Positions 1 to 6,450 of a DNA stretch of 19,404 bases are shown here, one piece after another (within the stretch, counting starts at the first letter, position 1; each line of letters begins with the position of its first letter). The stretch lies in the NCBI GenBank assembly GCA_023393375.1, contig JAEWLI010000147.1, positions 1-19,404 of the forward strand, given 5' to 3'. The translations under genes and the position numbers were made by a program. The DNA comes from Bacteroidota bacterium. Its GTDB lineage: Bacteria > Bacteroidota > Bacteroidia > Cytophagales > Cyclobacteriaceae. The notes under the pieces are model-generated. The model was given only the letters and a program-made list of their open reading frames with translations. It was not told where the DNA came from and did not search any database.

Positions 1-116
1 TATTAAGACGCCGTAAAGTTAACTCATGCAGTCACAACTATCACATGATTTTTATCATCAAAAAATATAAATTTTGCTGCTACATCAATCAGGTTAATCT
101 GCCAATTTAATAGTAT

Positions 117-392
117 TTAGATTAAAGAAACATCAGAAATGTCAATCAGGTCTAAATATGGTTTTAAACAACGGGTAGTAGTGAATGGGAAGATATTAAA
201 GACTTTATTATTTGGATCAATCCATATTTCTGCATAAAAATCGTCTACATAATATAGTTTAATCTGATATTTCAAAAAAGTACGACTGCACAGGTAATGC
301 CCTCTTTTGTTGAGATAATCTATTTTTTTGGTAGGGGAAAGCTTGCTATAGTGATAAAATGATAACATATACGTTAGATATTCATTAAACAT
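117..392 (-). CDS. Small conserved-looking hypothetical protein, 91 aa
   Basis: I do not recognise a named family with certainty. The protein has no signal peptide, membrane segment or catalytic motif that I can see. It is rich in Tyr, Lys and Leu and reads as a compact soluble protein: an N-terminal helix (MFNEYLTYML), a basic stretch around residues 22-31, then alternating beta-type segments such as YYVDDFYAEIWID (48-60) with a CLKPYLDLID end. The composition looks like real protein, and I have an impression of similar small proteins of about 90 aa in Bacteroidota genomes, but could not verify it. The ATG is the first possible start, and a TATATTTG box lies about 10 bp upstream. No Shine-Dalgarno sequence is visible, as is normal for this phylum. 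It is transcribed away from satD, and the shared spacer contains the satD operator-like array. It could still be a spurious ORF. Confidence 0.6.
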   Translation of the reverse strand: MFNEYLTYMLSFYHYSKLSPTKKIDYLNKRGHYLCSRTFLKYQIKLYYVDDFYAEIWIDPNNKVFNIFPFTTTRCLKPYLDLIDISDVSLI

Positions 393-402
393 TTAATATT
401 TA

Positions 403-410
403 CAAATATA
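403..410 (-). promoter_or_regulatory. Candidate -7 box (TATATTTG) for the 91-aa gene
   Basis: On the minus strand this reads TATATTTG, a full match to the Bacteroidota TAnnTTTG -7 consensus. It lies 10 bp upstream of the ATG, which would give a very short leader. No TTG or TTTG was found at the usual 17-23 bp further upstream, where a pyrimidine run lies instead. The match could be chance in such AT-rich DNA. Confidence 0.35.
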
Positions 411-425
411 ATATAAATAATTATA

Positions 426-451
426 TTTCTTTTCTTTCTTTTTCTTTTTTT
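426..451. repeat. 26-nt pure pyrimidine tract
   Basis: All bases from 426 to 451 on the plus strand are T or C, with C only as isolated bases between T runs. The minus strand is correspondingly pure A/G. It sits in the spacer between the divergent 91-aa gene and satD, upstream of both. No function can be assigned. Such a tract could bend DNA, act as an upstream element or serve as a weak transcription stop. Confidence 0.6.
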
Positions 452-530
452 ATAAAATGATTTTTAACTTTAACTCATATTTATCATGCATAGTTAAAAA
501 AATAGGTAAATTAATATTAGTTAGTTAAAA

Positions 531-625
531 ACCTTATAGTGTTCTAGTATAAGATTATAGGCTTATAAATGCAATATATAAGAATTTGGCCTTATATATA
601 GTATCTATTAGTTTTATGCCTTATA
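531..625 (+). promoter_or_regulatory. Operator-like array: four CTTATA boxes at exact 29-bp period upstream of satD
   Basis: ACCTTATA, GGCTTATA, GCCTTATA and GCCTTATA start at 531, 560, 589 and 618, three successive intervals of exactly 29 bp. Each of the first two CTTATA boxes (533, 562) is followed after a 9-bp spacer by a perfect inverted TATAAG (548, 577). The third (591) is followed by TATTAG (606), one mismatch. The fourth has no inverted partner and overlaps a TATATTTG -7 box. Between boxes the sequence is not conserved, so this is not a simple tandem duplication. It looks like a phased set of binding sites for a dimeric regulator. The obvious candidate is the HTH protein encoded directly downstream (SatD), but that assignment is inference. 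Confidence 0.7.
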
Positions 626-629
626 TTTG
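622..629 (+). promoter_or_regulatory. Candidate satD promoter -7 box (TATATTTG)
   Basis: This is a full TAnnTTTG match, 17 bp upstream of the satD ATG, with an expected transcription start near 636. It overlaps the fourth CTTATA box (620-625), so a protein bound to the array would be expected to block or contact RNA polymerase. There is no TTG at 17-23 bp upstream (the nearest TTTG, 585-588, is too far), which suggests a weak or regulated promoter. Confidence 0.45.
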
Positions 630-646
630 CTTAAAAATATGATGTC

Positions 647-1270
647 ATGAAAGCAATTATAACCGGAGATGTGGTTTTTTCAAGTTTGTTCTCTTCAGAA
701 GTTAAGGAGAATGTGCTTGGAGCTATCTCAAGGTTATTCAAAAACCACAATGGCCGGATGGAAATTTACAGAGGGGACAGTTTTCAGGGACTGTTAAATG
801 ATCCCCTACAGGCATTGGACATTGCCTATCAAATCAGAATGCTAACCCGGTTATTAACACCCAAAACAAATGTCGTTATGGATTGTCGTTTGGCTATTGG
901 GATAGGAACTATTGACAATGAATCTGATAAAGTTTTGCAAAGTGATGGGCCTGCATACCGAAATTCAGGTCCTTATCTTGACAAGATGCAAAAGGATGAA
1001 AGAATAGTATGTATCACACCCTGGAAAAAGGTAAATGATGAATTGGATACAGAGATTATTTTGGCCGAGGAATTGGTAAAACGGTGGACGAGGTTACAAG
1101 TGGAAGTACTTATAGAGGCCATAAATGGTGAAAACCAGATTCAAATCGCTAAAAAATTGAATATCACCCAATCTGCAGTAAATCAGCGTATGATGGCTGC
1201 TTCCTGGAATGCCATTCATGTTTATTTGAAAAGGTATAAACAAATTATCCGGGAGCATTTAATTAAATAA
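647..1270 (+). CDS. satD: SatD family protein: cyclase-like N-terminal domain plus C-terminal helix-turn-helix
   Basis: The 207-aa protein fits the SatD family, whose biochemical role is poorly known. Seen directly: an N-terminal MKAIITGDVVFSS segment (D8), a hairpin-like YRGDSFQGLL at 41-50 (D44) followed by the alternating Ala/Asp helix LQALDIAYQIR, RLAIGIGTID at 81-90, and SDGPAYRNSG at 99-108. This order resembles the core of class III nucleotidyl cyclases (two metal-binding Asp, then the IGIG strand, then the G-x-A-x-N/S-x-A/G helix). The C-terminal region, about 155-195, has a clear helix-turn-helix (ANGENQ-like turn, then NITQSAVNQRMMAASW). The ATG has no Shine-Dalgarno sequence and sits just after the 29-bp-phased box array, which suggests autoregulation. 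The DUF3307 gene follows after 32 bp and is probably co-transcribed. The family call is fairly firm; the cyclase-like fold and the DNA target are inference. Confidence 0.85.
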   Translation: MKAIITGDVVFSSLFSSEVKENVLGAISRLFKNHNGRMEIYRGDSFQGLLNDPLQALDIAYQIRMLTRLLTPKTNVVMDCRLAIGIGTIDNESDKVLQSDGPAYRNSGPYLDKMQKDERIVCITPWKKVNDELDTEIILAEELVKRWTRLQVEVLIEAINGENQIQIAKKLNITQSAVNQRMMAASWNAIHVYLKRYKQIIREHLIK

Positions 1271-1302
1271 ACCGGTCTATATTTTACTCAAAATTGTATG
1301 AA

Positions 1303-2016
1303 ATGATGCTTTTTATCCGACTAATAGTTTCCCACCTGATCGTGGATTTCGTGTTGCAACCCAAAGGCTGGGTTTTGGATAAACAAAAAAATAAAATCCG
1401 ATCCATTAAATTGTATTTCCATGGAATGCTCAGTGGAGTGTTGGCATATTTGTTTGTTGCCGATTGGGGGAAATGGTGGGTGATTTTTGTTGTGGGTTTG
1501 ACACATATAGTGATTGATGTCTGGAAAACTTATCAGAAGGAGGGGATTCGATCATTCGTGACTGATCAGATTTTACATTTTATTGTTTTGTTATTCGTTT
1601 GGCAATTCCTCACCGAAACCAGTAGTATAGGCAGTTATTTACATCATCTCTTTAATTCGCTGGATGCATGGGCAGTTACTGCTGGGTATATCTTCGTGAT
1701 ATGGCCTGCCGGACTATTAATAGCTTATTATACAAAAAACTGGAAAAATGAAATAAATGACAATGGACTGTATGAAGCCGGGAAAACCATTGGCCAATTG
1801 GAAAGAATATTGATCCTGACATTTGTAATTATAGGTCGTTATGAAGCCATTGGGTTTTTGATTGCGGCAAAATCTGTTTTTCGGTTTAATCAGATCCAGG
1901 AAAATAAGGAAAGAAAGGTTGGGGAATATATATTGATTGGAACCATGCTCAGCTTTGCTATCTCCATTGGAGTAGGTTTGTTGATAACGCTGTTACTGAA
2001 TTATTCGGAAGTTTAA
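1303..2016 (+). CDS. DUF3307 multi-pass inner-membrane protein
   Basis: This is a 237-aa polytopic membrane protein with about six or seven hydrophobic segments. Its start matches DUF3307 proteins, which typically open with a short hydrophobic run followed by an H-x3-D-F-x-L-Q motif. Seen here: SHLIVDFVLQ (H11, D15, Q19), FHG (H40), THIVID (H68, D72) and TDQILH (D88, H92). Paired H-x3-D and D-x3-H elements in or next to membrane helices resemble those of YdjM-type membrane-bound metal-dependent hydrolases, so a metal site is possible. I chose the ATG at 1303 (ATG at 1306 is equally possible) over an upstream TTG at 1294, because the family motif then falls at the usual distance from the N-terminus. 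It lies directly downstream of satD and is probably translated from the same mRNA. Its stop codon overlaps that of the convergent lipoprotein gene. The substrate is unknown. Confidence 0.85.
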   Translation: MMLFIRLIVSHLIVDFVLQPKGWVLDKQKNKIRSIKLYFHGMLSGVLAYLFVADWGKWWVIFVVGLTHIVIDVWKTYQKEGIRSFVTDQILHFIVLLFVWQFLTETSSIGSYLHHLFNSLDAWAVTAGYIFVIWPAGLLIAYYTKNWKNEINDNGLYEAGKTIGQLERILILTFVIIGRYEAIGFLIAAKSVFRFNQIQENKERKVGEYILIGTMLSFAISIGVGLLITLLLNYSEV

Positions 2017-2540
2017 TTACTTACAGCTTGAAATGTCAGGTTTATGTCAATATCATAAGTGAGACCAGTGGAAGGATCAGAATGTTGTTCTTTATATAAA
2101 AGCTTTAAAGTACTTGTGGTCAATTGTGTTACTTCAAAACCAAAGGTGTTGTTATCGTATTCAAAATTACCTGGAAAGGATTGCGCCATAGCTTCAATCA
2201 ATCTGGAAAAATAATCCGAACTGATGTTGAGGATAGATGATTCTAACGACCATGTGCCTGTCGCTAAGATTTCCCCAGGAGAATCCTGGCAAATGAGCGT
2301 ATGTTCTAAAACCTGTAATTCACCATCGTCATTGAATACAAAGCGATTGTCCTTGTTACATTCTTCCAACTGTTCGAACCCATCTATCGTAAAGCCTTGA
2401 GCAATGGTGTATTTTAATTCAGTCAGGTTCCAGGGTTGGGCTATTAAAGCATCCCTGTTTAGCCCTGGTTCATCGTCTTTACAGGAGCTTACAATTATTA
2501 AAACAAATATCCCAGAAAATTGAATAAAATTTTTAAGCAT
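2013..2540 (-). CDS. Lipocalin-like lipoprotein with putative surface-export tag
   Basis: The 175-aa precursor has a classical type II signal peptide: a hydrophobic run, then VSSC with lipidated Cys20. The mature protein begins CKDDE, which fits the Lys-(Asp/Glu)2 type of lipoprotein export signal described for Bacteroidota surface lipoproteins, so it probably faces the outside of the cell. The rest reads as a small beta-barrel of the lipocalin-like type: QPWNLTELKY near the start, FVFNDDGEL around 67-75, GTWSLESSILNIS around 95-107 and a final LKLLYKEQ strand. Cys61 and Cys84 may form a disulphide. It is the last gene of a minus-strand series after PAP2 (37-bp gap) and ends tail to tail with the DUF3307 gene, sharing TTAA. 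The ligand and role are unknown. Confidence 0.8.
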   Translation of the reverse strand: MLKNFIQFSGIFVLIIVSSCKDDEPGLNRDALIAQPWNLTELKYTIAQGFTIDGFEQLEECNKDNRFVFNDDGELQVLEHTLICQDSPGEILATGTWSLESSILNISSDYFSRLIEAMAQSFPGNFEYDNNTFGFEVTQLTTSTLKLLYKEQHSDPSTGLTYDIDINLTFQAVSN

Positions 2541-2577
2541 AACCTAATTGGTGATATTGCCATTAACTAATTCGCCA

Positions 2578-3174
2578 TTAAAAGGTTTTTTGGGAGTTTG
2601 CCCTTATTCCCCATTTTATGTTTATCCATTCATAAAAATGAAAAACCAAATAAGCTGCCAAAATTCCAGTTATCCCCCCCAGAAGGATATCGCCAGGATA
2701 ATGCACTCCCAGGTAAATTCGACTATACGAAACTACAGCTGCCCATAAAAAAATGAGCCAGGTCCATGAATAATATTTTCGGAACAGCATCCAAATAAAC
2801 ATGGCCAAAGCAAAAGTGTTGGCAGCATGAGAAGATGCCAAACCAAATTTTCCACCACAATGGTTTAATGTATGCACTATAGCCAATAATTCCGGATCAT
2901 GACAAGGCCTGTATCGTTCAAACAACGGTTTCATTATTCCAGAAGTGATCTGATCGGCAAGAATAATAGTTACAGCTATTGATGAAACAATCAATATACT
3001 TTTCCATTTAAACCGGGAAGCAATTATAATAACCAATACCGCATAGAAGGGAATCCAAATCCATCGGTCGCTCATCCAGTACATGAAAAAATCCAAATGA
3101 GGATGATGTAGGCTGTTTAAGAAAATAAACAAATTTCGATCAGCAGTATCTATAAATTCAATTAGCTTTTCCAC
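2578..3174 (-). CDS. PAP2-family membrane phosphatase
   Basis: This 198-aa integral membrane protein has about five to six helices and all three PAP2 signature motifs. Motif 1 is K82-x6-R89-P90 (KPLFERYRP), motif 2 is SSH with H116, and motif 3 is SR-x5-H-x3-D with S151, R152, H158 and D162. His158 would be the nucleophile and His116 the acid. Such proteins remove phosphate from lipid carriers such as undecaprenyl diphosphate or phosphatidylglycerol phosphate, with the active site on the periplasmic side. The real substrate cannot be read from the sequence. The start is GTG at 3174: the frame has a stop 15 bp upstream, and the next ATG would remove the conserved N-terminal segment. It follows tamL by 69 bp and may have its own promoter, given a TATATTTG box at 3201-3208. 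Confidence 0.9.
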   Translation of the reverse strand: MEKLIEFIDTADRNLFIFLNSLHHPHLDFFMYWMSDRWIWIPFYAVLVIIIASRFKWKSILIVSSIAVTIILADQITSGIMKPLFERYRPCHDPELLAIVHTLNHCGGKFGLASSHAANTFALAMFIWMLFRKYYSWTWLIFLWAAVVSYSRIYLGVHYPGDILLGGITGILAAYLVFHFYEWINIKWGIRANSQKTF

Positions 3175-3200
3175 TGGGTATGGCGGTTCTTAGTAATGTG

Positions 3201-3208
3201 CAAATATA
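3201..3208 (-). promoter_or_regulatory. Candidate -7 box (TATATTTG) for the PAP2 gene
   Basis: TATATTTG on the minus strand lies 26 bp upstream of the GTG start, inside the 69-bp gap after tamL. This places a plausible start site near 3194. No TTG is found at the expected -33 distance. Co-transcription from tamL remains possible. Confidence 0.3.
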
Positions 3209-3243
3209 TAATTATTATGATTGTCTTGATTATATTATCTTGT

Positions 3244-5685
3244 TTAGAATGGATATCCAATCCCAAGGTTCAATGTATAATTTTCCGCATTATGAAATGG
3301 CGGAGCATTAAAATTGTTGCTTAGTACGAATCTTGAACCAATTGGTCGGGCAGGATCATAGATTTTGAAACCTACATCGAACCGGATAATGAGAAAAGAA
3401 AAATCCAGTCGGCAACCAAATCCTGAGCCCACAGCTATTTCTTTATAAAACCGGTCCAAGCTGAAATCAGCTCCTGGTTTCAGTACAGTCCCATCTTCGT
3501 CCTGAATGTTTTTTCTGAGTGTCCATGAGTTGCCAACGTCTATAAAAAAAGCCCCTTCCAAAAATCTGATTAGTTTTTTTCTTATTTCCATGTTCGCCTC
3601 AAACAAAATCTCTGCAGGTTGTTCCAGGCTATCATTATATTCCTGAACACCATCCACTGTAGTAGTGGGGGTATAAGATCCCGGCCCTAAACGTCGGGGA
3701 CGCCATGCTCTGATACCATTACTTCCACCTGCAAAAAAATACTTTTCATAAGGCAATGTCTTCGATTCACTGAATGGATTAGCTACTCCCAGAAAAGTAC
3801 GGAAAGCTGTGCTGGTAGTCCTGCCTGTGGGTCGAAACAAACGCCATTCCACAAATACTTTATAATATTTATAATGTTGCAGATGATCAAGTACACCTAT
3901 CGTGCTCAAATCGGGTACTGTACCACCATTTTCGACATACAATTTTAATAAAGAAGACTTACGGGTATATAAACCGTAATTATTATAATTATAAATCAAT
4001 GAAAATGCCATACTATTGATAAATGAGGGTTCAAAAGAGTTGATCAACAGGTTGCCTGCATTGGCAAATTCACGTAATTGTTGCTGAAATTCTCTAGAAA
4101 TAGCAGTAGAGTCAAATCTGGAATTGATCAGGTTGAGGTCGATGAGTGTAAAATTATATAACTTCTCCAATCCTTTTTGCCAGGAATATGAAAGGGAAGT
4201 ATTGAATGTATTCCGCTGATACTCAGGCCTTTTGGTAAAAGCTGCACCGGCAACAGCTTTGGTTTTTGGGTTAATATTTCCTAAACGTCGTTTTAAAGAT
4301 GTACCGAGTGGAAGGGCAAACTGAGGAAAGGTTAAGGAAAAATTGCCCCCTGCCTCAAAGCTTCTATATACCCGGCGGGCATCTGTAGCCGAGGGAAGTC
4401 CTTCAATTCCTACCCTGGCACTAAGTTCCATGTTTTCAAGACTTCCAAATACGTTTCTATTCTTCAAACTAAAACTATAAAAAGGGCTAGGGAAACCCTC
4501 AGAAACTATAATTCCCAATCCTACTTCATTGGTGGTTTCAAATTTATTAAGAGGGCTGGCATAAATATTAGCTATAAAATTATTTCCGGTACTATCATAG
4601 TAGATGTTGATAAATTTGAAATTATCCAGGTTGGCCAGTTGACGCTGGGTTTCAAGTGTATTTTCATAGCTATAATTTTTATCTGCATCAATAAATATTC
4701 TTTGATCGAGTATTTTTTCCGAAAATCTTCTGTTGGAAAATTTATAGGTTTTGTTGTTAAAATATGTACCCTGACTTCTCATACCACGTGCTTTTAAACT
4801 TTCATCGGTATGAAAAATTACTGAATCTACTGTATAGATTTTATGTGAACCATTTTTAGGGTTGTTAATTACCGTTTCTATCACTAATTCATGCCCTGGT
4901 AGTGTATCATAAACCCGGAAATTGATATATTGCCGACTAAAGTTATAGTAGCCATTATTTCTCATTAGTGCTTCTATTCGCTCTCTTTCCAAAACCAATT
5001 GCTCCTGGTCATATCTGTTATGTTGTCTGATTACCGAATGCCGCGCATTTTCTTGTAAAAGATTAGCCATATTGGTATCATTGGTTACAAACAACATGGT
5101 ATCGATAATATATGCCGGACCCTCCGAAATGTGATAAGCAACCTTTGCTCTTTTATTTTTTAATTTTACTTCGTAATCCACTTCAGATTCAAGAAAGCCT
5201 TTGGTATTTAGATAAAGACTCATTTGTTCAGCGGTAGATTTGATATTGCTGCTGTCTAGCGTGGATAGCGGTTCCCCTAAACGCATAAAGGTATTTCCTT
5301 CAGCGAGTTTTTTATCTATCTTTTCGAGTTTTTTCCTTTTCTTCTTATCAAGTTTGGTTATTTTTTCTGTATCACTCAATTTCGAAATTTTTTGGTCATA
5401 ATAGGAAATAGTTTCTTCTCTTTCCTTTACCAGTTCTTCCTGATCATAATTATTAAGTCCCCATTGATAAAAATAGACGTATGGCAAGATGGGAAGGAAA
5501 AAAATCTTCCGGTTGGTTTCCTGACGATATAGCTCCTGCAAAGCTTGTTTATCTGTTTTTTGCGTACCTTTAACTTTCTGTTTCCGAAGCAGATGGTCCC
5601 CTTCATCCAAATAAGATAAGCCCATACACCCGGATAGGGAAGAGGCAAGGAGGAAAAGGAACAAAATTTGATAAAGGTGTTTCAA
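3244..5685 (-). CDS. tamL: Lipidated BamA/TamA-family outer-membrane protein (TamL)
   Basis: The 813-aa protein is an Omp85-superfamily member of the TamL type: a TamA-like POTRA plus beta-barrel protein made as a lipoprotein in Bacteroidota. It starts with a signal peptide ending in SLSGC (Cys20), giving an outer-membrane lipid anchor. Next come a soluble region with a very Lys-rich, probably helical stretch (about 97-130), POTRA-like segments (about 145-380), and a C-terminal barrel from roughly 400 to 813 that ends in Phe, as expected for barrel assembly. The Omp85 loop-6 motif appears as GIRAW (R659) within GGSNGIRAWRPRRLGPGSY. TamA-type proteins work with TamB in envelope lipid or protein traffic; no tamB lies in this window. 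The start codon is TTG at 5685: a stop lies upstream in frame after only five other codons, and the signal peptide needs this position. The divergent methyltransferase begins 22 bp away. Confidence 0.93.
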   Translation of the reverse strand: MKHLYQILFLFLLASSLSGCMGLSYLDEGDHLLRKQKVKGTQKTDKQALQELYRQETNRKIFFLPILPYVYFYQWGLNNYDQEELVKEREETISYYDQKISKLSDTEKITKLDKKKRKKLEKIDKKLAEGNTFMRLGEPLSTLDSSNIKSTAEQMSLYLNTKGFLESEVDYEVKLKNKRAKVAYHISEGPAYIIDTMLFVTNDTNMANLLQENARHSVIRQHNRYDQEQLVLERERIEALMRNNGYYNFSRQYINFRVYDTLPGHELVIETVINNPKNGSHKIYTVDSVIFHTDESLKARGMRSQGTYFNNKTYKFSNRRFSEKILDQRIFIDADKNYSYENTLETQRQLANLDNFKFINIYYDSTGNNFIANIYASPLNKFETTNEVGLGIIVSEGFPSPFYSFSLKNRNVFGSLENMELSARVGIEGLPSATDARRVYRSFEAGGNFSLTFPQFALPLGTSLKRRLGNINPKTKAVAGAAFTKRPEYQRNTFNTSLSYSWQKGLEKLYNFTLIDLNLINSRFDSTAISREFQQQLREFANAGNLLINSFEPSFINSMAFSLIYNYNNYGLYTRKSSLLKLYVENGGTVPDLSTIGVLDHLQHYKYYKVFVEWRLFRPTGRTTSTAFRTFLGVANPFSESKTLPYEKYFFAGGSNGIRAWRPRRLGPGSYTPTTTVDGVQEYNDSLEQPAEILFEANMEIRKKLIRFLEGAFFIDVGNSWTLRKNIQDEDGTVLKPGADFSLDRFYKEIAVGSGFGCRLDFSFLIIRFDVGFKIYDPARPIGSRFVLSNNFNAPPFHNAENYTLNLGIGYPF

Positions 5686-5707
5686 TTTATATAATATATA
5701 TCATTCA

Positions 5708-6448
5708 ATGATTTCACGAGCCAAAGCAAAGTTTATAAAATCTTTACAATTAAAGAAATTCAGAAAGAAAGAAGGTGCTTTTATTGTTGAAGGTGCTAAA
5801 AGCACGCTCGAATTATTAAACGCAGATTTTCGTATTTTAATGCTTTTGGGAACACGTGATTTTATTGAAAAAAATCAAAATTTATTTGTTTCGGGGAAGT
5901 TTGAAGTTATAGAGGTTACGGAAAAAGAGCTTGTCTCTATGGGGTCTTTTCAGTCGAACAATGAATGTCTGGCGGTAGCGGAAAATAAAATAAATACCCT
6001 CCATCCCTTTGCTGATGAACTTGTTTTGGTTTTGGACGATATACGTGATCCAGGGAATTTAGGGACCATAATCAGAATAGCAGATTGGTATGGCATTCTC
6101 CAAATCATTGCTTCCGAATCATCCGCCGAGCTGTATAATCCGAAAGTGTTACAGGCTAGTATGGGTTCTTTTGTTCGGGTGAACGTTTATTATACAGATT
6201 TGATAGCGTTTTTTGAAGATAATAAGTCATTGAAAGTTTATGGCACTTTTACGGAGGGAAATAATATCCATCAGGTCGATTTTAGTAAGAAGGGGGCCCT
6301 TTTGATTGGAAATGAATCAAAAGGTATCAATCGAATATTAGAACCATTTATTCACGAAAAGATAACCATACCCAGATATGGTGAAGCAGAATCTTTGAAT
6401 GCCGCTATTGCCACAGCCATAATTTGCGACAGAGTAAGGAATAGCTAA
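5708..6448 (+). CDS. TrmH/SpoU-family RNA 2'-O-methyltransferase
   Basis: The 246-aa protein has the full SpoU (SPOUT, trefoil-knot) signature. An N-terminal L30e-like substrate-binding part (about 18-90) starts with EGAFIVEGAK. Motif 1 is DIRDPGNLGTIIR (111-123), motif 2 is LLIGNESKG (198-206), and motif 3 is IPRYGEAESLNAAIATAI (221-238). N117 and R123 of motif 1 and E203 and N231 fit the usual catalytic and SAM-binding positions. It methylates a ribose 2'-OH in rRNA or tRNA with S-adenosylmethionine; the target nucleotide cannot be read from sequence, so I give no symbol. The ATG follows the divergent tamL start by 22 bp, so any promoter must overlap tamL codons. The stop is 2 bp from the convergent thyA stop. 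Confidence 0.92.
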   Translation: MISRAKAKFIKSLQLKKFRKKEGAFIVEGAKSTLELLNADFRILMLLGTRDFIEKNQNLFVSGKFEVIEVTEKELVSMGSFQSNNECLAVAENKINTLHPFADELVLVLDDIRDPGNLGTIIRIADWYGILQIIASESSAELYNPKVLQASMGSFVRVNVYYTDLIAFFEDNKSLKVYGTFTEGNNIHQVDFSKKGALLIGNESKGINRILEPFIHEKITIPRYGEAESLNAAIATAIICDRVRNS

Positions 6449-6450
6449 GG

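Noticed and set aside
45..58. ATGAT-TTTT-ATCAT hairpin near the left end as a terminator of the 91-aa gene
   Set aside because: The stem is only five A/T-rich pairs and there is no T run on the correct side for the minus strand.
531..625. CRISPR-like or tandem repeat reading of the 29-bp period
   Set aside because: Only the 6-8-bp boxes recur; the rest of each unit differs, and there are no cas genes. Binding-site phasing fits better.
1294..1302. TTG start for the DUF3307 protein
   Set aside because: ATG codons follow at 1303 and 1306 and give the usual family N-terminus; nothing supports the extra three residues.
2548..2748. 66-aa plus-strand frame opposite the PAP2 gene
   Set aside because: It overlaps the conserved C-terminal motif region of PAP2 on the other strand, so it is a shadow frame.
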